Of a stretch of 8,895 nt of DNA, positions 1 through 6,393 are shown piece by piece. Every line of letters starts with the position of its first letter. Position 1 is the first letter of the stretch. The notes beneath the pieces are model-generated. The model saw nothing but the letters and a program-made list of their open reading frames with translations, did not search any database and had not been told where the DNA came from. Where the stretch lies: the NCBI GenBank assembly GCA_937881155.1, contig CALGFI010000094.1, positions 1-8,895 on the forward strand, given 5' to 3'. The position numbers and the translations under genes were made by a program. The DNA comes from an uncultured bacterium (lineage in GTDB: Bacteria > Actinomycetota > UBA4738 > HRBIN12).

Positions 1-834
1 ATGTCGATACTCGACCGCACGACGTTGATCGGCATCGCCCACGCCGAGCGCGAACGCCTCGGCCGCACGATCCAGTACACGCCGCCGGCCGCGTGGGATG
101 CCGACAGCGTCTGCGCGGGGTGGCGGAACCGCGACATCGTGGCGCATCTCGCGGCGCAGGACACCGCTGCTGCGCAGCTCGTCGGCGACGAGCCCGCCGA
201 GGAGTTCGACATGTTCCGGGAGGCGAACGGCGGCGAGCTGTGGGTGAACGGCTTCAACGAGTGGGCGATCAAGGTGCGAGACGAGCGACCGACGCGTCAG
301 CTGATCGCCGACTGGGGGCGAGCGGCCGAGACGTTCCTCGAGCTCTGCACGCGGCTGGACGACGACGAGTGGCGAACCAAGCGCGTCGACTGGGTCGCGG
401 GCTCGATCGGCGTCCGGTACCTCGTGCAGTCGCGGACGATCGAGTGGTGGATCCACGGCGAGGACCTCCGCGAGGGCGCGGGGCTCGAACCCAACTACCA
501 GCACTGGCCGGTGTACCTCACGAACGATCTGGCCATCCGGATGCTGCCGTTCTCACTCGGACAGGCCGGGCTGTCGTTCCCCGGACGGAGCGTGCAGGTG
601 GAGCTCGAAGGTATCGGCGGGGGCACGTGGCACTGGGGCCTCGCTCCGCGCGAGACGCCGGCCGCGGACAAGAAAGCAGATGCGTACATCGCCGGGCGCG
701 CCACCGCGTTCGCGCTCGTCGCGGCACGCCGTCACCCCGCTGAGACGTTCCTTGACGAAGGCGAGCTCGTCGTCGGGGGCGACGAGGAGCTCGCGCTGAC
801 GCTGCTGCAGCACCTTCGGGCCTTCGTCGAGTAG
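1..834 (+). CDS. Maleylpyruvate isomerase family mycothiol-dependent (DinB-like) enzyme
   Basis: The 277-residue protein resembles the mycothiol-dependent maleylpyruvate isomerase/DinB superfamily. Members are cytosolic, bind a divalent metal and typically use mycothiol as the thiol cofactor. Three candidate metal ligands are visible: His49 in RDIVAHL, and Glu148 and His152 in TIEWWIHGED. The His...Glu-x3-His pattern matches the ligand set of the Corynebacterium enzyme. Residues about 10-155 form the N-terminal four-helix domain. Residues about 195-275 (GTWHWGL, then AGRATAFALV and LVVGGDEELA) fit the MDMPI C-terminal domain. The length is usual for the two-domain form. The substrate cannot be named: most paralogues are not maleylpyruvate isomerases and no gentisate-pathway genes lie nearby. 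The first codon is ATG at the very edge of the window, so the ribosome-binding site is unseen and a start further upstream cannot be excluded. The family is likely, the exact reaction unknown. Confidence 0.85.
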   Translation: MSILDRTTLIGIAHAERERLGRTIQYTPPAAWDADSVCAGWRNRDIVAHLAAQDTAAAQLVGDEPAEEFDMFREANGGELWVNGFNEWAIKVRDERPTRQLIADWGRAAETFLELCTRLDDDEWRTKRVDWVAGSIGVRYLVQSRTIEWWIHGEDLREGAGLEPNYQHWPVYLTNDLAIRMLPFSLGQAGLSFPGRSVQVELEGIGGGTWHWGLAPRETPAADKKADAYIAGRATAFALVAARRHPAETFLDEGELVVGGDEELALTLLQHLRAFVE

Positions 835-848
835 CCCGCCGGGCGGGC
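834..848. repeat. GC-only inverted repeat directly after the first gene's stop
   Basis: GCCCGCC (834-840) and GGCGGGC (842-848) are perfect 7-nt complements separated by one base, beginning on the last base of the TAG stop. As RNA this could form a short, very stable hairpin. No T-run follows (CAAGAG instead), so it is not a canonical intrinsic terminator. It may weakly terminate or protect the 3' end of the upstream transcript. Confidence 0.45.
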
Positions 849-853
849 CAAGA

Positions 854-877
854 GTTCGCAAACCGAACCTGTTTGCG
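854..877. repeat. Two overlapping, mutually exclusive inverted repeats
   Basis: GTTCG (854-858) pairs with CGAAC (864-868) around a 5-nt loop. CGCAAAC (857-863) pairs perfectly with GTTTGCG (871-877) around a 7-nt loop. The two hairpins share bases and cannot form together. The patch is noticeably richer in A and T than its surroundings and lies 107-130 nt before the proposed sigma-factor start. It could be an operator for a dimeric regulator, or an RNA switch or terminator-like element for the upstream transcript. No T-run follows either stem. The function is inferred only from symmetry. Confidence 0.4.
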
Positions 878-970
878 CACCTCCGCCCCAGGACTGCTGA
901 GGCCACGGATCCGTCTCACCCGTACACCCCTCCGAGGCCGCGTCGAGAGATCGGATGGGACTGGGTGGGT

Positions 971-976
971 TAGCGT
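971..976 (+). promoter_or_regulatory. Possible -10 box for a leaderless sigma-factor transcript
   Basis: TAGCGT fits the actinobacterial -10 pattern TANNNT and ends 7 nt before the GTG at 984, the distance expected if transcription starts on the start codon. No convincing -35 hexamer is seen 16-19 nt upstream. The same geometry occurs at the divergent promoter near 5100-5169, which raises its credibility slightly. Confidence 0.35.
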
Positions 977-983
977 GCTGAAC

Positions 984-1544
984 GTGCGAACACGCGGAAC
1001 GGGGTCGGACGCCGCGCTGATGCGCGCGTTCGCCGCGCGTGATCCCGCGGCCGCGGAGGAGGTGTTCGACCGGTTCGCCTCACGCGTGTACGGGCTGGGA
1101 ATCGTGATGCTCGGGAGCGACGCCGCCGCGCAGGATCTGGTCCAGGACACGTTCGTCAAGCTGTGGCGCGGCGCAGCGCGCTACGACCCAGCGCGCGGGA
1201 GACTCGAGACGTGGGTGCTGCTCGTCGCTCGAAGTCTCGCCATCGACGCGCTTCGTCGCCGCGTCCTCGAGGTGCGCGTGGCGCAGCGGACAGCGCCGCC
1301 GCGTGAGGCGTCGGACGAGCCCGGGCCGGATCAGCGCGCTGAGACGCTCGACATGTCCGAGCGGGCCCGGCGTGCGATGGCAGCGCTCACGGACGGACAA
1401 CGCGCGGCGCTCGAGCTTGCGTACTTCGGCGGGAAGACGAGCGCCGAGGTCGCCGAGCTCGAGGGCATCCCGCTCGGCACGGCCAAGACGCGCATCCGCA
1501 CGGCCCTGTTGAAGCTTCGCGACGCGCTTCAGGAGCACCCGTGA
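984..1544 (+). CDS. ECF-type RNA polymerase sigma factor
   Basis: A 186-residue sigma-70 family protein of ECF (group 4) size with only regions 2 and 4. Region 2 covers residues about 22-93 and includes DLVQDTFVKLWRGAARYDPA and the recognition segment SLAIDALRRR. Region 4 covers about 127-183, with LTDGQRAALELAYFGGKTSAEVA and the helix-turn-helix part GTAKTRIRTALLKLRDAL. It should direct RNA polymerase to a small regulon when freed from its anti-sigma factor, encoded immediately downstream with a 4-nt GTGA overlap. The start is uncertain: GTG 984 suits a leaderless transcript from the -10 box at 971-976, while GTG 975 has a G-rich GGGTGGG 5 nt upstream and would add three residues. The region 2 sequence recalls SigK-like ECFs, but I would not assign a subgroup. 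Target promoters cannot be read from the window. Confidence 0.93.
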   Translation: MRTRGTGSDAALMRAFAARDPAAAEEVFDRFASRVYGLGIVMLGSDAAAQDLVQDTFVKLWRGAARYDPARGRLETWVLLVARSLAIDALRRRVLEVRVAQRTAPPREASDEPGPDQRAETLDMSERARRAMAALTDGQRAALELAYFGGKTSAEVAELEGIPLGTAKTRIRTALLKLRDALQEHP

Positions 1545-2248
1545 CGTGTGACGAGGTACGCGAGCAGCTGGCAGAGCACCTCCTGGGAACGCTCCAACCC
1601 GACGAGGACGCGTCCGTGCGCCGCCACGTTCGTGGCTGCGCAGCCTGCCGCGCCGACATGGCCACCCTCGCGGACGGCGTCAGCACGCTCGCCGCGGCCT
1701 CGCACGACGTGACGCCACCCGCCGAGCTGCGAAGGCGCGTCCTCGCGGTTCTGGACGAAGAGTGGTCCGAGCCGGAGCGAGAGTCGCCGCGCAAACGCGT
1801 GGCTCCGCGCACGTGGCGTGTCGCCGCGGCCCTCGCATTCGGCCTTGTGCTGGCGTGGGGAGCCATCGCAACGATCACGGCCTTCGGTCTCCGAGAGGAC
1901 GCCGGTCGCTACCGCGCGTTCCTCGACGCGCTCGGTGGAGAGGACGTCCGAGCTGCGGAGTTCCGAGCGGTCGGTCCGGAGGAGCTCGACGGCGAGGTGG
2001 TCGTCTACGAGTCGGAACATGGGATGTCGTGGGTCCTCGTTCTCGTGCGCGCTCCCGGTCGCCAGGAGGACGCGTTCGTCACCATGACCGCGGGCGAGCG
2101 GCGCATCGATCTACATCCGATGGAGTTCGGGCCGAGCGGCGACGGCTCCACGTGGCTGGTTACGTCGAGCGACCTGAGTGCGTTCGACACCGTCAACCTG
2201 TGGGATGACAGCGGCCTGATGGCGTCAGCCGAGATCGATCGAAGCTGA
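1541..2248 (+). CDS. Anti-sigma factor with N-terminal zinc finger and one transmembrane helix
   Basis: The 235-residue protein has the layout of a membrane-bound ZAS/RskA-type anti-sigma factor. An N-terminal cytoplasmic zf-HC2 domain contains Cys3 and the H29-x3-C33-x2-C36 motif (HVRGCAAC), which should grip the sigma factor. A hydrophobic helix at about 94-117 is preceded by Arg/Lys-rich residues 84-93, giving a cytoplasmic N-terminus and an extracytoplasmic C-terminal domain at about 118-235. That outer domain is a plausible sensor, as in the RskA family, where regulated proteolysis frees the sigma factor. The GTG start at 1541 overlaps the sigma stop (GTGA) and has AGGAG 5 nt upstream, so the two are probably translationally coupled and made in matched amounts. 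The inducing signal is unknown. The gene ends 5 nt from the stop of the convergent GNAT gene. Confidence 0.9.
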   Translation: MTCDEVREQLAEHLLGTLQPDEDASVRRHVRGCAACRADMATLADGVSTLAAASHDVTPPAELRRRVLAVLDEEWSEPERESPRKRVAPRTWRVAAALAFGLVLAWGAIATITAFGLREDAGRYRAFLDALGGEDVRAAEFRAVGPEELDGEVVVYESEHGMSWVLVLVRAPGRQEDAFVTMTAGERRIDLHPMEFGPSGDGSTWLVTSSDLSAFDTVNLWDDSGLMASAEIDRS

Positions 2249-2253
2249 CGGGA

Positions 2254-3246
2254 CTACCTGGTGACGACGAGGCGCTTGATGGCGCGCGGAACGGCTCCGA
2301 ACCGGTACTTGTACGAGTAGTCCCCCTTCAGCAGGTCGAACACCGAGCAGCCGCCTTCGATGGCGATGCGGACGTCCTCGGCTACGAGCACCATGCCCGG
2401 GGCGGCGGACTCGTACGCGCGATCGAACGCCGAGTTGTACAGGTAGTACGTGCCCTCGTAGCGGAAGCCGATCGTTCCGGCGAGCTTCCGATGGCCCTCC
2501 GCTTCGATGAACGTCAGGTTGTAGATCCCCCGGGGAACGAACGCCTCGCCCAGCCGGCGGAAGAAGATTTCCATCCCCGGCTGCATGAACACGCCCTTGG
2601 GGCCCTCGCTCGTTCGGTGCAGTTCGACGAACGCGTCGAGGTCGCGGTCGAGCGTCTCGGCCGTCGCCAGACAGATGTGCCATGGGCCGATCGCGGATTC
2701 AAGCCGACGCGCCTTGCGCTTGATCTCGTGGCGGAGCTTCGACGGCAGCTGCGCGAGGTACTCGTCGAACGAGCCGGGAAGCGTGAGGAACGGCGCCACG
2801 CCGTTCTTGTCGTCGGTCACCTCTGTTGAGAACCCCTGCGCCGCCGCCGCTTCGTGCAGCAGCTCGAGCCACGGGCGATCCTCGGGCAGCCCGCGTAGGT
2901 CGGCATCGGTCCATCCGTCGAGCCGATCGAGCGCGGCGAACAGCTCCTTGGCCACCGTCGTCTGCGCCTCGGGCAGTGCGACGGGACCCAAGTAGTCGGT
3001 CACCTCGGTGCCTCCGAGGAACCTCAGCGTCGTTCCGATCCGCTCGAACGCGACTGCGCCGACCGGCGCCCCGTCATCCTCAGCGAACGCCAACAGCAGC
3101 GCGTCGGTGTACCGGCCGAACTCCTCCCAGTACAGCTTCAGGTACTGCGGGGTATGGAAGAACGTTCCCGCCGGATCGACGGTTGCGATGCCCGACCAGT
3201 CGCGTCGAACGAAGTCGCGAGGATCCTCGGAGAAGACGATGTCCAC
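2254..3246 (-). CDS. FemAB/CelD-like GNAT-fold acyltransferase (Acetyltransf_6 type)
   Basis: A 330-residue protein of the FemAB/BioF2-like GNAT group (CelD/BcsL-like, PF13480 type). Members transfer amino-acyl or acyl groups, often onto cell-wall or polysaccharide precursors, in the cytoplasm or at the membrane face. Residues about 1-150 form an N-terminal GNAT-like half (TFFHTPQYLKLYWEEFG, then FLGGTEVTDYLGPV). The better conserved half has LRHEIKRKARRLE at 171-183, LAGTIGFRYEGTYYLYNSAF at 255-274 and FDLLKGDYSYKYRFG at 303-317, the typical closing motif. There is no signal peptide or membrane helix. The start is GTG 3246; no start codon exists between it and the preceding in-frame stop. 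It lies 36 nt after the DUF2207 gene on the same strand and probably shares its transcript; only a weak purine stretch precedes the start. The acceptor substrate is unknown, and envelope modification is an inference from family and neighbour. Confidence 0.85.
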   Translation of the reverse strand: MDIVFSEDPRDFVRRDWSGIATVDPAGTFFHTPQYLKLYWEEFGRYTDALLLAFAEDDGAPVGAVAFERIGTTLRFLGGTEVTDYLGPVALPEAQTTVAKELFAALDRLDGWTDADLRGLPEDRPWLELLHEAAAAQGFSTEVTDDKNGVAPFLTLPGSFDEYLAQLPSKLRHEIKRKARRLESAIGPWHICLATAETLDRDLDAFVELHRTSEGPKGVFMQPGMEIFFRRLGEAFVPRGIYNLTFIEAEGHRKLAGTIGFRYEGTYYLYNSAFDRAYESAAPGMVLVAEDVRIAIEGGCSVFDLLKGDYSYKYRFGAVPRAIKRLVVTR

Positions 3247-3282
3247 GATGTACGGCTTTCGACGCCCGGGCTCGTCGCGACC

Positions 3283-5100
3283 CTACCAGGACCCTCCGCC
3301 GCCACCGCCTCCACCGCCCCCCGAGAAGCCCCCGCCGCCGGAGAAGCCGCTCCCGCCGGAGCCGGACGGCGTCGCGCTGATCACGCCACTCGTCGACACG
3401 GCGAACGAGTCGATGCTGTCGGCGAACGCAACGTACGCGAACGGTCGCGTGCTGACGTACCAGCTCATGTCACCGGCTTGCTCGGCGCCGAGCGACTCGA
3501 ACGTCTTCGCCCACTTGTCGGTGACGCCGAAGACGACCGCGTACGGCAGGTACTTCGTGAACACGTTCTCCTGTTCGGCCCACTTGGCCAGGTGTTCGTC
3601 GGCCGTTTCCACGACGCGGCGGAACCCGGTGATCCGCCGCGTGAGCGCCGTGCCCGTCCCCGTCCGCGCCGGCATGCGCTTCGCGCCGACGAGAAGGAGC
3701 AGTCCTCCGATGACGATCGGGATCCCCAGGAGCGCGAGCTTCGTCCTCCACGCGAGCAGCACCGTGATACCGATCCCGGCGAGGAGCGCGACGATGCCGA
3801 TGCCGACCCACGTCTGCCGCACCTTGTCGGGACGGCGGAAGAACCACTTGCGCCGGACGACCTCGTCGTAGAGCGCGTCCTTGACGCGATGCAATCGCGT
3901 GGCGAACTTCTTGCGCAGATCCGACAGCTCGACCTCGTCGCCGTCTTCGAACAGCCCGTCGAGCAACGAACGTTCGTACGGCAACAGCCCATCGGTCTCG
4001 GCGGGCAGTCGGGTGAGCCGCCAGTCGGGCTTGCCGAGGATCCACTTCTTCTCGAGCTCCTCGATCACGAGGAACTTCCGGACGGCGAGGTCGACGATGG
4101 TGGCCGAGACGTCGAGCGTGTTCGCCTCCTCGTCGATCAGCGTGCCGACCTGACCGGGACGAAGGCCGTCGGGCGGGGCGAACTCAACGGGTGCGTTCCC
4201 GTCCTCGAACAGGGGAACCGCCTGAGTCGGTCCCCCCGGCGGGCCGCCCATGACCTGTTCGACCTGGGATCCCGAGAAGCGCACGTCGCGCCCGCGCCGC
4301 CACGCGAACCGCGAGAACCCGGCTACGACAGCGGCGAGCAGCGCGAGCGAGGCGACCAGCGTCAGCGGCGTCACGGAGAACGCGCGCGGCAGGCTCCACC
4401 GCTCCTCGAGGATGGGGAGGGCGTTCGTCACGGTGCCCGGCGGGAGGGCGGCCACGATGGACATCCCCGTGAAGGCGTCCAGTCCCTCCTGGACGAACGT
4501 CGCAACGCCGTCCTTCGTCCGCGCCCGGTCGCACTCGAGCGTCGAGCCGAACGGGCCCTGGAAGCACGCGACGCGCTCGATCGGACCAGGACCCGCGACG
4601 CGGACGCGCATCTCGCCGATCGGTTGCTCCCAATCGTCGCCGATCGCGTTCCAGTACAGCTCCTGATGCGTGGGGAAGTCGTTGAGCGCTCCGTCCACGA
4701 CGTACGAGATCGAGTAGGTGTGGCGTCCGGTGATCGTGACGTCGGGATCGCCGATCCGGATGACGAAGTGGCCGCCTTCCTCGCTCGTCTGGACGTCGCT
4801 CGGCGTATCCTGCGATGTCCGGACCGAGACGAGCTCGATGGGGTACACGCGGTCGAACTCGTCGTCGTACGGAACGCGGTTGGGGATGGTTCGGAAGATC
4901 CCGTGACGCGGGACGTCGCCGAAGTCCTGCACGATCGTCTCGGCGACGGCGATCGAGCCGTCGGACTCGATGTCGATGCGGACGTCGAATCGCGGCGTCG
5001 ACTCCGTCGCGAAGCCCTGCGCGCCCGCGCTCGGTGGAACCCCGAGCGCGACAGCCGCGAACGCAAGCGTCGCCGCGAGGAGCAACCGCACGCGCTTCAC
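3283..5100 (-). CDS. DUF2207 family secreted/membrane protein with glycine-rich tail
   Basis: The 605-residue protein fits the DUF2207 family (E. coli YciQ-like), whose biochemical role is not established. Residues 1-27 are a signal peptide (KRVR, then a hydrophobic core, then a likely cut after Ala27 in SAGAQ). A beta-rich extracytoplasmic domain follows (about 30-240) with HGIFRTIPNR, a family hallmark, and two cysteines at about 179 and 190 that could form a disulfide. Hydrophobic helices lie at about 244-267, 430-451 and 454-472. The soluble part between them contains the winged-helix-like stretch LLPYERSLLDGLFEDGDEVE. The C-terminal part has VVFGVTDKWAKTFESLG, and the end is a Gly/Ser tail closing GGGGSW. 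I chose GTG 5100 because it starts just before the signal peptide and lies 8 nt after TAGGCT; GTG 5151 would add 17 residues and nearly reach the divergent methyltransferase gene. It probably leads a two-gene operon with the GNAT gene. Confidence 0.87.
   Translation of the reverse strand: MKRVRLLLAATLAFAAVALGVPPSAGAQGFATESTPRFDVRIDIESDGSIAVAETIVQDFGDVPRHGIFRTIPNRVPYDDEFDRVYPIELVSVRTSQDTPSDVQTSEEGGHFVIRIGDPDVTITGRHTYSISYVVDGALNDFPTHQELYWNAIGDDWEQPIGEMRVRVAGPGPIERVACFQGPFGSTLECDRARTKDGVATFVQEGLDAFTGMSIVAALPPGTVTNALPILEERWSLPRAFSVTPLTLVASLALLAAVVAGFSRFAWRRGRDVRFSGSQVEQVMGGPPGGPTQAVPLFEDGNAPVEFAPPDGLRPGQVGTLIDEEANTLDVSATIVDLAVRKFLVIEELEKKWILGKPDWRLTRLPAETDGLLPYERSLLDGLFEDGDEVELSDLRKKFATRLHRVKDALYDEVVRRKWFFRRPDKVRQTWVGIGIVALLAGIGITVLLAWRTKLALLGIPIVIGGLLLLVGAKRMPARTGTGTALTRRITGFRRVVETADEHLAKWAEQENVFTKYLPYAVVFGVTDKWAKTFESLGAEQAGDMSWYVSTRPFAYVAFADSIDSFAVSTSGVISATPSGSGGSGFSGGGGFSGGGGGGGGGGSW
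3286..3363 (-). repeat. Low-complexity glycine/serine codon tract
   Basis: On the minus strand this stretch is an almost pure run of GGN glycine codons broken by Ser, Phe and the final Ser-Trp, encoding the last 26 residues of the DUF2207 protein. It is coding and in frame. Similar GGGG...SW tails are common in DUF2207 and TPM-domain proteins. Slippage-prone repeats of this kind may vary in length between strains. Confidence 0.7.
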
Positions 5101-5108
5101 GAGTGCGA

Positions 5109-5114
5109 AGCCTA
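5109..5114 (-). promoter_or_regulatory. Probable -10 box for the DUF2207 gene (leaderless)
   Basis: Read on the minus strand, TAGGCT matches TANNNT and is followed by exactly 8 nt and then GTG 5100. No Shine-Dalgarno-like sequence lies next to that GTG, which suits a leaderless mRNA. A -35 hexamer is not recognisable. Confidence 0.45.
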
Positions 5115-5154
5115 GAGCGGTCCGGCGCCGATGGCGCGGAAGCGGCTCCACAGA

Positions 5155-5160
5155 TAGCCT
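5155..5160 (+). promoter_or_regulatory. Probable -10 box for the methyltransferase gene (leaderless)
   Basis: TAGCCT matches TANNNT and is followed by exactly 8 nt and then GTG 5169, the mirror image of the box at 5109-5114. No purine-rich ribosome-binding site lies between box and start. No clear -35 element is seen. The two -10 boxes lie 40 nt apart, so polymerase binding at the two promoters would overlap. Confidence 0.45.
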
Positions 5161-5168
5161 GCGCGTTC

Positions 5169-5939
5169 GTGGAGGAGCAGCCGCGTCTGTACCGCGATCT
5201 CGCGGAGTGGTGGCCGTTGCTGTCGGCGCCCGAGGACTACGCAGACGAGGCGAACGAGTATCGCGAGATCATTCTCGAGACGGCGACGATCCCGGTTCGT
5301 GAGGTGCTCGAGCTGGGGTCGGGCGGCGGGAACAACGCGTCGCACATGAAGAAGGCGTTCTCGCTCACGCTCGTCGATCGCTCCCCCGGGATGCTCGAGG
5401 TCAGTCGCCGGCTGAACCCCGAGTGCGAGCACGTCGAGGGCGACATGCGGACTGTTCGGTTGGGACGCACGTTCGACAGCGTGTTCGTGCACGACGCGAT
5501 CGCGTACATGACGACCGTTGATGACCTTTTCGCGGTGTTCAGAACGGCATTCGAGCACTGCCGCCCGGGCGGTGCGGCGCTGTTCGTCCCGGACTCGGTG
5601 ACCGAGACGTTCTACGAGACCACCGACCACGGCGGTCACGACGGTCCCGATCGCGCGCTCCGCTACTTGGAGTGGACCTACGACCCCGATCCCGGCGACA
5701 CGACGGTTCGGATGGACCTCACGTACGTCTTCCACGAGCCCGACGGCTCGGTGCACTCGGAGCTCGACAGCCACCTGTGCGGCCTGTTCCCGATCCAGAC
5801 GTGGCTCGCCGGCATGCGCGACGCCGGGTTCGGCGACGTGCGGAAGGTCGACCTCACGGCGGACGAGAGCCGTGTCGGGCAGACCGGGTTCGTCGGGGTT
5901 CGGGCTGCTGCCGTGCCGAGGTCGCCGCGTCGGTCCTAG
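5169..5939 (+). CDS. Class I SAM-dependent methyltransferase
   Basis: The 256-residue protein has a Rossmann-type methyltransferase core. Motif I is VLELGSGGGNN at 46-56, which binds S-adenosylmethionine. The acidic residue at the end of the next strand is Asp70 (LTLVDRS). EGDMR at 90-94 is motif II-like, and FDSVFVHDAIAYM at 102-114 is the following strand. Residues 129-140 (EHCRPGGAALFV) form the usual post-core helix and strand. It should methylate a small molecule in the cytosol, but nothing in sequence or context names the substrate. I chose GTG 5169 because the recognisable fold begins at once (LYRDLAEWWPLL), a TAGCCT box sits 8 nt upstream, and in-frame codons further upstream run into the divergent gene with unrelated arginine-rich sequence. 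Its TAG stop shares a CTAG with the sufU stop on the other strand. Confidence 0.88.
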   Translation: MEEQPRLYRDLAEWWPLLSAPEDYADEANEYREIILETATIPVREVLELGSGGGNNASHMKKAFSLTLVDRSPGMLEVSRRLNPECEHVEGDMRTVRLGRTFDSVFVHDAIAYMTTVDDLFAVFRTAFEHCRPGGAALFVPDSVTETFYETTDHGGHDGPDRALRYLEWTYDPDPGDTTVRMDLTYVFHEPDGSVHSELDSHLCGLFPIQTWLAGMRDAGFGDVRKVDLTADESRVGQTGFVGVRAAAVPRSPRRS

Positions 5940-6382
5940 TGGGCTGCCGCTGCGCTACTTGAGCCCTGGGAGAGCGCCTCCTGTAGGACGTCCCAAGCAA
6001 GGACGGCGCACTTCACCCTGATCGGATACTTGACGACGCCCTTCAGCGCCACCAGCTCGCCGAAAGCGTCCTCGTCGGGTTCGACGTCGCCGGAAAGCAT
6101 CCCCCGAACGTTCGCCGTGAGCTCCTCGACCTCGCCGACCGTCTTGCCCGCGACGGTCTCCGTCATCATCGACGCGGAGCTCTGACTGATCGAGCAGCCC
6201 TGGCCGACGAACGACACCTCCCGGAGCTTCCCGTCCTCGGCGTCCGCGAACACGGTGATCTCGTCGCCGCAGAGCGGGTTGTTCTTGGAGTGGGTGAGCG
6301 CCGCGCCGGGCATCTCGCGCTTGTTCCGCGGGTTCTTGTAGTGATCGAGGATGACTTCCTTGTAGATGTCGTCGAGCGCCAC
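5936..6382 (-). CDS. sufU: SufU, zinc-dependent sulfur transfer protein of the SUF system
   Basis: The 148-residue protein is a NifU-N/IscU-fold SufU. In Gram-positive-type SUF systems SufU accepts sulfur from the SufS persulfide and delivers it to the SufBCD scaffold. Zinc ligands are present: Cys38 and Asp40 in NPLCGDE, Cys63 in GQGCSISQ and Cys125 in VKCAVLAW. These have the same spacing as Cys41, Asp43, Cys66 and Cys128 of Bacillus subtilis SufU. The N-terminal LDDIYKEVILDHYKNPRN is typical. The extended stretch between Cys63 and Cys125 separates SufU from IscU. The GTG start at 6382 has a strong AGGAAGGA 5 nt upstream (6388-6395) that overlaps the sufS stop; the genes are 11 nt apart. 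The C-terminus ends in a short Ser/Ala tail. It is the last suf gene here: no SufT/PaaD-like gene follows, since the next gene is convergent. Confidence 0.95.
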   Translation of the reverse strand: MALDDIYKEVILDHYKNPRNKREMPGAALTHSKNNPLCGDEITVFADAEDGKLREVSFVGQGCSISQSSASMMTETVAGKTVGEVEELTANVRGMLSGDVEPDEDAFGELVALKGVVKYPIRVKCAVLAWDVLQEALSQGSSSAAAAH

Positions 6383-6393
6383 CGGTGTCCTTC

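Noticed and set aside
834..848. Intrinsic terminator after the first gene
   Set aside because: The stem is perfect but there is no T-run and the loop is a single base, so it is reported only as an inverted repeat.
3154..5115. A 653-codon open frame on the plus strand opposite the DUF2207 and GNAT genes
   Set aside because: The translation is dominated by Arg, Glu, Asp and Pro without domains, as expected from antisense of GC-rich codons. The minus strand carries recognisable family motifs and a signal peptide.
5101..5151. DUF2207 start at GTG 5151
   Set aside because: It would put 17 extra residues, including MEPLPRHRRR, before a good signal peptide and leave only 17 nt to the divergent gene. 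The box-to-start geometry favours 5100, although 5151 is not excluded.
4815..5168. An N-terminal extension of the methyltransferase of about 118 residues
   Set aside because: The sequence is Arg/Ser-rich shadow of the DUF2207 gene. The methyltransferase fold starts at the GTG at 5169, next to a promoter-like box.
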